From Drechmeria coniospora (lineage: Eukaryota; Ascomycota; Sordariomycetes; Hypocreales; Ophiocordycipitaceae): DNA of 64,000 nt. The DNA is taken from contig NC_054390.1 in assembly GCF_001625195.1 (NCBI RefSeq), positions 1,116,001 through 1,180,000 of the forward strand. The letters run 5' to 3'. The notes beneath the pieces are model-generated. The model was not told the origin of the DNA, ran no database searches, and saw only the letters and a program-made list of their open reading frames with translations. This document shows, piece after piece, positions 11,254 to 21,900 of the stretch. The stretch's first letter is position 1, and each line of letters starts with the position of its first letter. Made by a program: the position numbers and the translations under genes.

Positions 11254-12454
11254 TCACAGGAATATGCCGACCCACTCCGTCTTGGCCGTGACCCTCGTGT
11301 CGCATTGCTCGACGGCGCACGTCAGGTCCCCGGGAGCGCTGCTGGGGAGTTTGGCTCCGGCGCCCCGGAAGCCAACACCGTCGGGCTGCGCCTTGGTTGG
11401 CTTCCGGTTCTCGAAGCAGTCGGCGCAGTACACCTAGGCACAACGTCAGCTCTACCCTCGATGATACTCGGGAGCATCGTGTCCATACGTGGCCGCATTT
11501 CTTGAGCGCCCAGAAGTGGTGCTCCCCCGCCGCCTTCTTTTTCCTTCTGCCGCCCGGCGTGGAGCTTGGGACGGACGGGCCGGCGGGATCGTAGGCCAGT
11601 TCCTCGTTACAGGCCGGACATATGGCCACCATTTCCAGGCCCTCTTCGGCCTTGGCGCACGTGTCTCGGGTGTATCCAGGACGAGTCGACGGCGTTTCTT
11701 CCATCGGCGGCTTCGGGCTCGCCTCGCCCGGGGTGAAGGAGCCTCCAAAGTCGAATGTCGAGTTGAAGCCGTCGCGGAACAGCTCGGAGCCAAGCAAGCC
11801 ACCGATGCGGCGAACGGTCTGCATCATGCCGTGATAGTACAGCCCGGAATTGGAGAGCTGCACGCCGATGAGGTGGTCCCCTTGCCGGTGGTGGTGGTGG
11901 TGATGGTGATGGTGAGAGGGAGGACGAGCGCGAAGTTGGTTCGTCATGTCCGCCTGACGGCGATCTTCCGGCGAGTCGACGGTGAGATCGATGACGGCCG
12001 ACGGCGTGATTGTCGTGCTGTCGCTCCTCGCCAGCCGCGGAGCGGACGCCCGTTGTGATTGCGTTCTCCGCGGGTTGCTGCCCATTCGGGACCGCGGCAT
12101 CGCCGGTTGCTGAGATGGAGCGTCGACATCCTCGGGCTCCTGCGTCAAGTCGATGACCGTCGTGTCACCGGCCCCGGCGGCCGTCTGCCTATTCGACTCG
12201 GCCTGCCTGCGTTCGCTTCTCCTGCTCAAAGGATCGAAGAAGGGTGTGGGCGAGAAGGGGAGGAGGGGATTCAGCAGGTACGCAAGATTGTTGCGGCTTC
12301 GGGTCGCTGGTGTGGCATCAATCTCGATGAGATCGTCGTCACTGGCCAGCTCGACCGTCGAGCCGTCGGCTTGGGCCATCTCGACGTCGGAGGATGGCCA
12401 CCGGTGGCGGTGTGTTGATCCGTCAGAATCCGGCACGACGCATGCACGTTGCAT
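11254..12454 (-). CDS. RING-like zinc-finger protein with SUMO-interacting motifs
   Basis: Two exons on the minus strand, 12454-11489 and 11433-11254, with a 55-nt intron (CTGAC branch, CTAG acceptor); the product is 381 aa. Two VIDLT motifs (residues 100-104 and 154-158), each next to acidic residues, are textbook SUMO-interacting motifs. A third weaker one, DLIEID, is at 41-46. A run of nine histidines follows at 181-189. The C-terminus holds a RING-like metal-ligand pattern: C279-x2-C282, C320-x-H322-x2-C325-x2-C328, then C361 and C366 with an unusual x4 gap. The intron falls exactly between the H322 and C325 ligands. SIMs plus a RING suggest a SUMO-targeted ubiquitin ligase or related nuclear factor. 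That role is inferred, and no E2-binding residues were verified. Confidence 0.8.
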
Positions 12455-13525
12455 GCACGTTACGGGTCGAGGCGCCCGGTCTGTACGCTCGGACGAAGAA
12501 TCGTGATTCGTGAGGCTAGACCCGGACGGTGTAGCGGTGTCGCTTCGTCGGCGAAGCAGATTCGTCCGAATCCGTCCGTCGGATCGTTCGGCGGTGGGCG
12601 AGCAAGGGCGGCCTGAGCCTCACGGCTGCATGTGGGCGATGAAGCGGCAGCGAGTGACAGGTTCCAAGGTCGACGACGCAAGGCTGAGACGGGGACATGC
12701 GGGAGAATATATACAGAGTCTTCTGTTGGCCGAGGTCGACAGGCGAGAGGCCGGAGAATGGCGGGCGATGATGGCGTCTGTGGTGATGGCGTGAATGATG
12801 ACGGAGGGAAGCGAGTTAACTCCGACCCAGTTGTTGATGATTTGGCGGATGTAGTAAGCAGCGCTCCTCTTTGTATTGGGTGGGTGTGCGCGTACAGCAC
12901 GGAGTTCGGAGGAGCCAAGATCCGGAGTGCGGATAGCCGTGGTCCGGTTTACTTACTTAATCATTGCCTGAACCGCCGTTCGGTGGCGCCTACCAGCGGC
13001 CCACCAAAACCCCTCAGCTTGGTTGGGTGCGTGTTGTGCGTGGTGGGGGGTGCACAACGTATTACTAATCAACGTGTCGCAAAAGGGCACTGCTGCGCAG
13101 GCACATGCTGTACTGTAAGTGCAGTATTACGTAATACTGTACTCCGTATGGAGTACACCATCAGCGTGTTGTTGTCGCCTCCATTATCTGGAAGTGCCCT
13201 ACTTCATGAACCCTTTGTCGCTTCGACGCATCTATCCATCGAACGCATATTATATGTCTCATCCTCCGCACCCGTATGAGTGATGCAGCTGCAAGTCGTA
13301 CAACTCCCTCTCTCTCCGCGTCGAATGCAAAGCCGGACAAGGTGAGTCCGTGGCGGTACTCGCTCGCAGGGTCCATGGCCGACTTGTGCTGCGTCGACGG
13401 CAAGTGCAAGGAGTGCCGAGTTCTGTCATGGAGGCGCGCAACCAAGTACATGCATTCATTCGCATTTTGCCTCGCCTGCGCCTTCGTGCCAGGATCCTTC
13501 GTGGCTGTCCAAGTGCCCGTCCGTC
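12455..13525. other. Intergenic region upstream of the SIM/RING gene
   Basis: About 1.07 kb between the 5' end of the SIM/RING gene and the 3' end of PRP19, both on the minus strand. A TATATATTC sequence on the minus strand (12705-12713) lies about 250 bp upstream of the SIM/RING ATG and could be its TATA element. A short GTAC-word patch (TACTCCGTATGGAGTACACC) is at about 13140-13160. No gene is seen. Confidence 0.5.
12705..12713 (-). promoter_or_regulatory. Possible TATA element of the SIM/RING gene
   Basis: The minus strand reads TATATATTC here, about 250 bp upstream of the ATG at 12454. The distance implies a long 5' UTR. This is a consensus match only. Confidence 0.3.
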
Positions 13526-15251
13526 TTACTCCTTGGCGCCAAAGACGCTGACGACACCCTCTCCGTTGACGGCCACGAGCTTCCTCGCCGAGGCGCCCCA
13601 TCGCACGGCCACGGCGGGCACCGCGTTCCTGAAGGGTTCGCTCCACTTCTTGCTCGACTTGGCGTACTGCTGGACCGTGATGCCCGAGGGACCGCCCGTC
13701 GCCAGGTACTGACCCGTGTAGTCCCAGGCCAGGGACTGGACGGGACCGCCCGTCTCCAGCACCTTGGCCGTGGCCGCGTCTCCCTCCTTCCGCAGATCGA
13801 AGATGGTCACGGCCGTCTGACCCTTGGCCGTGGCCGCCAGCCAGAATCCGTTCTCGGAGAAGGCGAGCGCCTGCACGGGCGCGCCGAGCTTGAAGGCGGC
13901 CGCCTGCTCGAGCGTCGTGGTCATGAAGAGCTTGATCTCGCCCGTCACCGTCCCTGCGGCGAAGAGGTGGCCGTCGGGGTGGAAGGCGCACGAGGATAGA
14001 GCTGGCCAGGTCAGCGCACGGCACCGGCGACGTGGGCGAAGCCGTCGGGTGACGGGAAGAAGGAGAAGCGGGGGGTCGCCGACGAGGCTCGCTTACAGGC
14101 ATCGGTGTAGGCTCGGCTGACACGCTTCATCGACTCGACGTCGTAGAAGACGACGCTCTTGTCGGCGCCGACGGAGCCCAGGATCTGGCCGCCGGGGTGC
14201 GGGCTCATGGAGGTGACGGGACCCGCATGCTCCGACAGGGAAGCGACGCCGCTGCCGTCCTGGTACGCCTTGATGGCACCCTGGCTCGTGGCAAAGTAGA
14301 GCTTCGTCCCGGCCCACAAGGTGGCCGTGACGGGTTCGCCGACGGCCACTTGCCTCTCGAGGCTGCCGGCCTCGACCGAGTATATGGCCGCCTCGCCCGT
14401 GAGGCCGCCGACGGCTGCGTAGTCGCCCTCGAGGTCGAGCGAGGTCGCCTGTGACAGGGGGAGAGGGTTGGAGCTTTCGGCTTCGAAAGCGGCCAGGTCC
14501 TTGGCCGAGAGCCAGTCCTTCGGAACAGGTCGCTTCTTGCGGCCTTTCGACATGCTAGGCAGGAGGGCGTCACGTCAGCACGCATGCCCGTGCACCGTGG
14601 GCGGGCCAAGGAGCTCCGGGCGTACCTCTGATGCGTCTCGTCGACGGCTTCGGCGAGGGCCTCGGGTAGGGTCTCGATGCTGTCGACGACCATCTGCTCT
14701 CCGACGCTCGCGCCGTCGGTGACGGTGATTTTGCTGAGCGATTCGCGGGCTTCGTCCCTCTCGCGCGTCAGTCGAGCGATGACGCGGACGGCGGCGTCGT
14801 GCTGGTACAGAGCCGTCGCCAGCTCCTCCCGCGACCGTGCCAGCTGCTCCTTGAGGTTGTACGTTTCCAGTGCGAGCGCATCCCATTCATTCTGGAAGGT
14901 CGCCAGGAGGGCCGGGATGGAGGTGAGTGTGGGGGGACGAGGGCGAACGACGGCCGAGGCCTTGACGGCCAGCAGGTCCTCGGCGGCGAGGGCATCGCCC
15001 GTGTCGGGCTCGGTGCCATTTTCACCAATGTACTTTTCGATCAACCGCTTCTCGTAGATGATGCCTGGGGCGACGTTAGCCGTCGTGCGTCGTGCGTGCC
15101 GCGCGAGAGAGAGCATGGTGTCGACCTACCCGACTTCTTGGAAACGACGGGCTCTTGGGGAGACTCCCCAGAAACTATGACGAATCCGCGTCAGCAGCGT
15201 TGACCACGGTGGACATGGAGGAAGGGAGCTCGACGTACTTCCGCAAAGCAT
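13526..15251 (-). CDS. PRP19: Pre-mRNA-processing factor 19 (U-box/WD40)
   Basis: Five exons on the minus strand (15251-15239, 15174-15130, 15064-14626, 14554-14097, 14001-13526) join in phase to 476 aa. The N-terminus, MLCGISGESPQEPV followed by GIIYEKRLIEKYI, is the Prp19 U-box (residues 1 to about 70). This is an E3 ubiquitin-ligase fold that lacks the zinc ligands of RING fingers. A predicted coiled coil follows (about 80-150; LKEQLARSREELATALYQHD) for tetramerisation. The C-terminal half is a WD40 propeller (about 200-476), with repeats such as HPDGHLFAAGTVTGEIKLF. Prp19 is the core of the NineTeen complex that activates the spliceosome. The first exon is just 13 nt. Length and architecture are normal. 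Confidence 0.96.
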
Positions 15252-16314
15252 GACGAGTGTTGCCGAGCGCCCGGATCCCTTTCCAACAACGTTTCGTGGT
15301 GCTGGTGGTGAAGTGACGAATGCCTCACCACGTACTTGCCTGCTTACTTACTACCTTGGCACGCTTGTTGCAGCACGGCACCTGGTGCTCGCTGCTCCGG
15401 TCGAGATTTTCCGTGACGTGGTGCACGGGCCTAGCAGGCTGAGCACTGTTTGGCATGGGCCGAAGGGTCACGTGCGAGGCGACAGGCACGCACGAGCTTG
15501 GCATTGTTATGGGCCTGTAATTAATCCGTATGGAGTACGGAATACTTCCGGAGTACTTGACACGGAGTACTTACGGAGCACTAAGTATTAATACAGTACA
15601 GTACAGCTACGGAGTACGGAGTACAAGTACAAGTGCAGATAAGTGCTGTAAGTACTCCGTACATGTACATGAACTGTACGGAGTAAGTACAGTACAAGTA
15701 ATTATTTAATACATATAAGTACGGAGAAAATAAGTACTTGCTTGTAATCCCACTGGCCCGCTGTGGGGAAGGCCGGCGGCCGGGAACCGCCGAGGCCGAT
15801 CGAAAAGTCCATATCGAAACACCCACATGCCTTAGCCGAGCCTTGTATGCATGTCCGGGTACTGCATGTACCTGCAACTACAGTACTGTACAGTACTTAC
15901 AGTACGGTACGGAGTACAGTGCAAGTACCTGCACGAACACTGCTTTCTATATATGTAGACTCGATCCCTGGCAGGTTGACCTTGGGCCTCCTCTGCTCTC
16001 CTCTGCTCTCCTCTACTCTCCTCTGCTCTCCTCTGCTCTCCTTTGCTCTCCTCTGCTCTCCTCTGCTCTCCTTTGCTACGCTCTACTACCCTCTGCTACC
16101 CTCTGCTACCCTCTGCTACCCTCTGTTACCCTCTGCTACCCTCTGCTACCCTCTGCCCTTCTGCCACCTTGCCCATCTTTCCGCAACGATCTGTTAGGTG
16201 CTCGCTCGCATTGCCCCTGTCCTTGTTCCCGGCGTCGGTTTCTCCTTGGCATAGACTCTTCTTTTCGATCATCGGTCGACCATCACAACGACGAAAATTT
16301 TGAAGTAAAAGAAC
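15252..16314. other. Divergent intergenic region with GTAC words and a pyrimidine repeat
   Basis: About 1.06 kb between the divergent PRP19 and OHCU decarboxylase genes, so both promoters lie here. From about 15525 to 15965 it is packed with TACGGAGTAC/GTACTCCGTA and AGTACAGT words. From 15985 to 16160 it is a 10-bp pyrimidine minisatellite. No gene is supported. Confidence 0.6.
15985..16160. repeat. 10-bp polypyrimidine minisatellite
   Basis: Two related 10-bp arrays in series: about nine copies of CTCTGCTCTC, then about nine copies of CTCTGCTACC. The plus strand is almost entirely pyrimidine. The array ends about 155 bp before the OHCU decarboxylase ATG. It probably lies in the promoter or 5' UTR, where such tracts can form triplex DNA or act as CT-rich promoter elements. 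Confidence 0.85.
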
Positions 16315-16926
16315 ATGACCATGTCTCAGCCCCAACTGCCTCGCATAGGCGATTTGCACTCGTACTCGGATCTCGCGCAAACCGCCGTCCTCGATCTCCT
16401 CTTCGAGCCAAGCGCAGCGATCCACTCGACGCTCCTCCATGTGATCCGAACGAACGAGTACGCGTCGTATCCTGAGCTCATCGACTCGTGCCACATCCAG
16501 CTCCTCTCGCTCGCCGCCACCAACACGGCCGACGAGGCCAACCAGACGCTGCTGTCGGTGCTCGGATCCCACCCCCGTCTAGGGGAGAAGAAGGTTGATT
16601 CGGCCCAGTCGGCCGCCGAGCAAGCCAACCTCGGGGGCGAGGGTGAGGAGCTGGCGAAGCTGAACCGGGAGTACGAGGAAACGTTCCCGGGTCTTCGATA
16701 CGTCGTCTTCGTCAACGGCAGGGGCAGGCCCGAGATCATGGAGGACATGAGAGCGCGCATAGACCGCGGCGACTACACAAAGGAGGTCGACGCGGCGATT
16801 CAGGTAAGAACCAAGGACCGGCCGCAGCCGGCAGCGGGTGGCTGGATAGCATCGACTGACAGCAGCAAGGCAATGTGCGACATCGCCAAGGACAGGGCTT
16901 CCAAGCTGCCCATCGTGATTCCGTGA
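16315..16926 (+). CDS. OHCU decarboxylase (urate degradation)
   Basis: Two exons, 16315-16803 and 16870-16926, giving 181 aa. The protein belongs to the 2-oxo-4-hydroxy-4-carboxy-5-ureidoimidazoline decarboxylase family, which converts the last unstable urate-oxidation intermediate to S-allantoin. The family signature SHPRLGEK, with catalytic His86, is present, as is the helix ELAKLNREYEETFPGLRYVV ahead of the substrate pocket. The 66-nt intron starts GTAAGA and ends at an AAG acceptor. It is a multiple of three and has no in-frame stop, so the unspliced message is also open (203 aa). I prefer the spliced form because it gives the continuous helix AAIQAMCDIAKDRASKL. A second Met is at 16321. 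Confidence 0.92.
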   Translation: MTMSQPQLPRIGDLHSYSDLAQTAVLDLLFEPSAAIHSTLLHVIRTNEYASYPELIDSCHIQLLSLAATNTADEANQTLLSVLGSHPRLGEKKVDSAQSAAEQANLGGEGEELAKLNREYEETFPGLRYVVFVNGRGRPEIMEDMRARIDRGDYTKEVDAAIQVRTKDRPQPAAGGWIASTDSSKAMCDIAKDRASKLPIVIP

Positions 16927-17331
16927 GCCCGACGGCTCGTGGGATCACAGGAAGCCACGGCGAAGCACGGAGCATGGCTCGATTTCTCTTGCCTTGGCGG
17001 CCCTTCTCATGGGAGGCACCGTCACGACGTGTGCGGGGTGCGGGGTGGGCTCGGCGCGCATCGTGCACTACGAATCGGGACGCACGTTCAATTGGGCACG
17101 AGGGTCGTGGCAGGTGGCGGCGGCATGAGGAGGTATCGTTGGTATGCAGATTTCTCTTATTCATCATGGCAATGCTCGTGTCTTTCATATCGGGTCGTAT
17201 TCTCATTCGCTCGTCTCGTCATGCACATGACACCGTTCCAGAGAGGCGCGAGGAGCTGCCGTCATATCATCAGATCGTCCCATCATCAGATCGTCCCATC
17301 ATCGCATCGTCACCCCTGCAGCTCGTCCGGG
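16927..17331. other. Intergenic region between convergent genes
   Basis: About 400 bp between convergent genes. It holds a short direct repeat of CATCAGATCGTCC (about 17270-17305). Nothing else is supported; presumably it holds both 3' UTRs. Confidence 0.45.
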
Positions 17332-18903
17332 CTATCGAAAGATGCCTCGGCATGCTGACCTGGACCGACCAAAGGGGAAGAGAATGGCACATTTATGGCG
17401 ATTTTGTTCCGAGTCCTCCTGCAGGTCGCCAAGGGGTTCGTCGTGACGTTGCGGAAAGGGGAGGCTTTCTTGACAAGGCTCGGCATAGGTCTTGATCGGC
17501 TGCCGACAGTGAGGTTGGTCCAAGGGCCGAAACGGGGCGTTGCTTTCCACCGTGGGCAGATGCAGCGGGGGCGGTCGTGGGAGAAGCAGTCGCTTCAAGG
17601 AGGTCAACTGGTCTCTCGGCAGCAGCGATGCGAAGCGTCTCGTCCGAACGGAAGACGGATGTTCCGCCTTCTCCGTCGTCCGGAATCGCCGGCTTGAAGG
17701 AGCAGGCCAGGGTAGGGGGACGCTTTCCGGCTCCAGCGTCGACTCCGGCCTCGGAGGCGGCCAGAGGGGTTCGACAAGGTCGCCGAGACAGGAAGAGGCG
17801 GGACGAGGATGGGCATCGCTTGGGAGGTCGGCGGGTACCTTGATGCCGAGCCTCTTTCGCATCTGGTTCAGGACGGAGAAGCGAAGGAAGGAGGAGGCGT
17901 TCCTCCCCCGGCGTCGACCCGTCGGATCGAGCCTCGGCGACGACCTGGTGGCGACGCCCGCGGCGGGCTGGCCGCCAATCCGATACGAGGCTGGGCGCGA
18001 GTGCGGGTGAGAGAGCAGGCTCGTGGCCGTGTTCAGCTGGAGTCGGCGCTTCTTGGAGCTCAGGGCGGCCGTGTTGGGGCCGTCGACGTCGAGCCTGCTG
18101 CGGCGGCGTTTGAGGCCCGTGTGCGGGTTGAGGAGCGAGGCTATGGGTATAAACTGAGACGACTTTGTCCTACCCCTGGTCCCTTTGGCGGCGACCGGCA
18201 TCACGGACATTGACGATCGAGACTCGGTCGGAACCGCAGGCTGTCGGAGGAGGGCCGGCTCGGGCTCGGCACCGGCGTTCCACTGCCTAGGTCGTCTCCG
18301 GCTCGCCTCCAAGACATCGGAGCCGGATGCACGGGAGGGTTGCTGGAGAGAGCCGGCGTCGCACGGCGCAGGTCGTTTCCGGCTCGCATCATCCAACGCC
18401 TCGGGTCCGGATGCCGGGAGGGGTTGCTGGACAGAGCCGGCGTCGCACTGCGTAGGTCGTTTCCAGCTCGATCGCAAGACGTCGGCGCCGGATGCCGGGA
18501 GGGGTCGCTGGAGAGAGCCGGCGTTCCATTGCGCAGGCCGTGTCCAGCTCGCGTGCAAGCCGCCGGCGGGGGCGGGCGCGGGGAGGGCTTGCTGGAGACG
18601 ACGCAGGTTCGCTTCGGTGTCGATCTCGACCTCGGTTACCGTCTCGGAAGGCATGTCGGGGCACGACTGGGCGACCGCAACGCCGCCGTCGTCGTCGCCG
18701 CCGCCGCCGTTTCCGTGCTCGAGGGTAAGCTGGCGAGGCGGTGAACTTGTCGCATGCGGGTGGTGGAGGTGGTGGTGGTCGTCGTCGTCGTCGTCGTCGT
18801 CGTCGTTGGTGGCACGGCTGACGGCGGAATGGACGACGGATCGAATCGACGGCTTCGCTTCGACTAGGACAGGATGAGGGGCGGTTGCTCCCGGCTCGCC
18901 CAT
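17332..18903 (-). CDS. Hypothetical protein with 27-28-residue tandem repeats
   Basis: Single open frame of 523 aa from an ATG at 18903 (MGEPGATAPHPVLVEAKPS). A run of nine Asp (residues 34-42) followed by a His-rich stretch comes first. Four imperfect tandem repeats of 27-28 residues occupy about 118-220, with consensus S-x-x-RP-x-Q-x-(N/D)-AGS-(L/V)-Q-x-P-x-x-ASG. Beyond them lie basic patches such as KRRRSRLD and SKKRRL that look like nuclear-localisation signals, and a Ser/Arg/Pro-rich tail. There are no recognisable domains. The long frame, its repeats and its composition support a real protein, but introns near the 3' end cannot be excluded. I would treat the C-terminal 60 residues as uncertain. 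Confidence 0.55.
   Translation of the reverse strand: MGEPGATAPHPVLVEAKPSIRSVVHSAVSRATNDDDDDDDDDHHHLHHPHATSSPPRQLTLEHGNGGGGDDDGGVAVAQSCPDMPSETVTEVEIDTEANLRRLQQALPAPAPAGGLHASWTRPAQWNAGSLQRPLPASGADVLRSSWKRPTQCDAGSVQQPLPASGPEALDDASRKRPAPCDAGSLQQPSRASGSDVLEASRRRPRQWNAGAEPEPALLRQPAVPTESRSSMSVMPVAAKGTRGRTKSSQFIPIASLLNPHTGLKRRRSRLDVDGPNTAALSSKKRRLQLNTATSLLSHPHSRPASYRIGGQPAAGVATRSSPRLDPTGRRRGRNASSFLRFSVLNQMRKRLGIKVPADLPSDAHPRPASSCLGDLVEPLWPPPRPESTLEPESVPLPWPAPSSRRFRTTEKAEHPSSVRTRRFASLLPRDQLTSLKRLLLPRPPPLHLPTVESNAPFRPLDQPHCRQPIKTYAEPCQESLPFPQRHDEPLGDLQEDSEQNRHKCAILFPFGRSRSACRGIFR
18244..18552. repeat. 81-84-bp coding tandem repeat (four copies)
   Basis: Four degenerate copies inside the 17332-18903 gene. 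On the plus strand each contains a core near CTGGAGAGAGCCGGCGT followed by CGTTTCCGGCTCG. The unit is a multiple of three, so copy number can change without breaking the frame. Confidence 0.8.
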
Positions 18904-21900
18904 GTCGATGCTGGCCGGCTCGCTTTATACGCGCACTCATCGTCCTCGTGGCGGCTGGGCGGCCGGCCGGCCGTCGGTCGATACTTGTAGGGGCATATAC
19001 CGGGTACGCACCATGCTCGTACCACGCACCTTGCGTATCACGTAGGCATGCATCATGCATGTGCCACCTCTCGTGCTAGCCATCGTACTACCGGTAGCGG
19101 TTAGCATGTGCTTGGTAGGATGAAAATGCGAGCTCCTCTGCATGGCACACCTGGTTCGGGGCCGCGTCGGGGCTGCATGGGAGCTGCATGGGAGCGGCTC
19201 CAGATCCTGGCCCCGACTGCCGCACGCACGTTGTCAGCCCAAGCCCCCACGGCAAGGTTTGCAGGGGCTTGCCACGAGCACGGTAGGTGGTGGTGCAAGT
19301 GCGTGCGGCCGAGACAAGGATGCCTGCGGAGGCGTCGTGATGCATGTATGCGGTGGGAGGTGCGGCGGTACGGGGCCGAGGTCGGAGGGGAGCAAGCATG
19401 AGGGTGCGTTGCGAATCTGTTGGGCGGTGATGCCAGCATGTCGTGGGAGCAACGGAGAATCTTCCGGCCGTTTCCCCGGCAAATGTACTTGTAGTTGCAC
19501 AGGACGTTGGGCACAAGGCGGATGCCCGCCAGCATGACGGAGCACGACCGTACATGTAGTGTTTGTAGGCGTAGCAGGCGTAGCAGGCGTAGCAGGCCTA
19601 TTGTAGCTTGTACACCTAGGTACCGCATGTGCTCGCCGCCCGCCCGCGCCCGCATGTACAGTACATGTACATATAAGTTGTAAGCACAGTACTGCAATTA
19701 CAGCACAAGTCGTCCGAGTGTCTGTCCGCGTGATATTCCTAACAGCAGTAATTACAGTACATGTACTCCGTGGGCGTGCAGGCACTCGAAGGTGATCAGC
19801 ATCCACATCAAAGTGCACCTTGGTACTGTGCATCGATGTGCGGAGCACTCCGTACTCCGTACTTCTGTACGACCACTAATTACTTGTACACTGCAGTACG
19901 GAGGCACGCCATGTGCGGTGCTATCACGTACGGAGGACAGAGTACAGGTCCGGGCACATGCACATGCGTGACCTGCGGTGTAATTATTACATGCACTTGT
20001 AGCTCACACACCTCCTTACAGTACATGTACAACCATATGCACCATACCTGTAGCTCATGCTTGTAAGTACTAACCTAGTAATACTTAGTAGTTAGTAGTA
20101 TACAGTAATACAGTAGATTGCGTGCTAGGTAGCACTAATGTATCCTACCAAGGTACTAACTATTACTACAGTAGCTAGGTACCTACTAGGTAGTAAACTT
20201 GTGCTTGCAGCTCAAACACCCAGCCTACTGTGCAACCAAGTATGTCCACCACCTACTAGTACCTAGTAAGTACTTATATTTGTAGCTCACACACCTGCAG
20301 AGTACATGTCCGATGTGTGCTCCGTACTATGCTTGTGGCTCGTGCACCTACTGTGTGTACAACACTGCGGCGCGCGGGCGAGCCCAGCAAGGGATGGCGG
20401 GCATGCATGGTGCGCCGTGGCAGCAGCCTTTCTCGCCGCTGCGAATGAACGCGCCGTGAGCATCGGTTTCTGTGGCCTCGACCTGCGAATCCTGCCATGC
20501 TCACGAGCCGCCCATGGGCGTCCGGCCAGGCAATTCCTCCCGCTCGTTCATACCGGCTCGAATGGGAAGGATTAGGCCGTGCATGCGCATGTGCATGTGC
20601 CTGCACGGTAGGTGTACGATGCGCTGGGTACTCCGTACCTACTCGTGCATGTATTGCCCTGCACATGTAGTCGTACAAGTAGTTGTGCTCTGTACTCCGT
20701 ACTTGCATGTGTTATAGTGGCATCGTAAGTTAGTACTGTACTGTACGGAGCGGAGTGTTACAGGTCGTGCATTGCGCGCGCATGTACTCCATACTCCGTA
20801 CTGTGCATCTTATGTATACCTAAGTACTTGGGTCAACGGGAAGAGGAACGCCGCATGGGTTTGGCCATCGTACATGTACTGTACAAGTAGCACAAGTACA
20901 GTACATGTGGCAAGGGGGTTGTTGGTTGCGCCGGCTTGCCCCATGTACTTGCATGTAGCGCAAGTGACCAGGCAAGTGACAAGACAAGCAAAGCAGGGCA
21001 TCGAGATACATGTGCTCCGTGTTCCGTACTTGCACTTACACTTACATGTACTTACAGTACATTGGTGGTTGTACGCCTGCGGTACGTCAGCAAGTACGAG
21101 GGTATACTCAATCTGATGCCTGGCACATGTACAGTACAAGTACAGTACAAAGTCAACGCACACGAAAGAGTATTATTACATGTTATTGCACGCACACGTG
21201 CGTACATGTATTACTTGCCTGCCTGTGCCGTTCAGGTACCCGCTTGAAACGGACCTCCTTCGCTGCCGTCGTGCATCTCCAGCCGCCTACGACGACCACT
21301 GTTGGCACAGCACGTAGCCACTGCCACTCTGTCGTGGTACCGCGTTGGAAGCCCCGGTGCTGGCCACGACTCCGAGCATTCAAGTACTGTGCATAGGGCC
21401 GAGCACTGCGCAACTTCCATGGCCATGGGGTAGGCACCCACAACCCTGCCTTCACCGTCCCTTGGGTGCTGATGCCGCAGGGGTATTGTACTTGCGGTCC
21501 GGAGCACGCCTTAGGGAATACTGTAGGTGTGCAGGTGAGAAAAACACTGGCGGTCCATGTACAGTGGCGAACCCCCGTCTGCCGAATCCGCACCGACCCC
21601 TGCGACGCCGAGAACGCCCAGGCTCCATGCCTCACAATCAAGATACACGTACTTGCAGAGGCACGCTTGCTTTTACGGCACGGAGCACTCCGTACGGAGC
21701 AATACAGGTCACTTGCATGTACATGCACCGCACGGCGAACGGTTGCGCGTGGAAATGTACATTGTACATTTAGGTACAGAGTACAACCGTTCATATCACG
21801 GCCATCACTGGCTGCACTGACGCTACTGTAGTACTTGCATGCGCATGCGTCGCGCTAGGTATTAATACCCAGCGTAGTGCCAAAAGTAGTACCGAAAGTA

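Noticed and set aside
13161..14123. 320-codon minus-strand ORF near PRP19
   Set aside because: Out-of-frame reading of PRP19 exon 5 and its downstream region.
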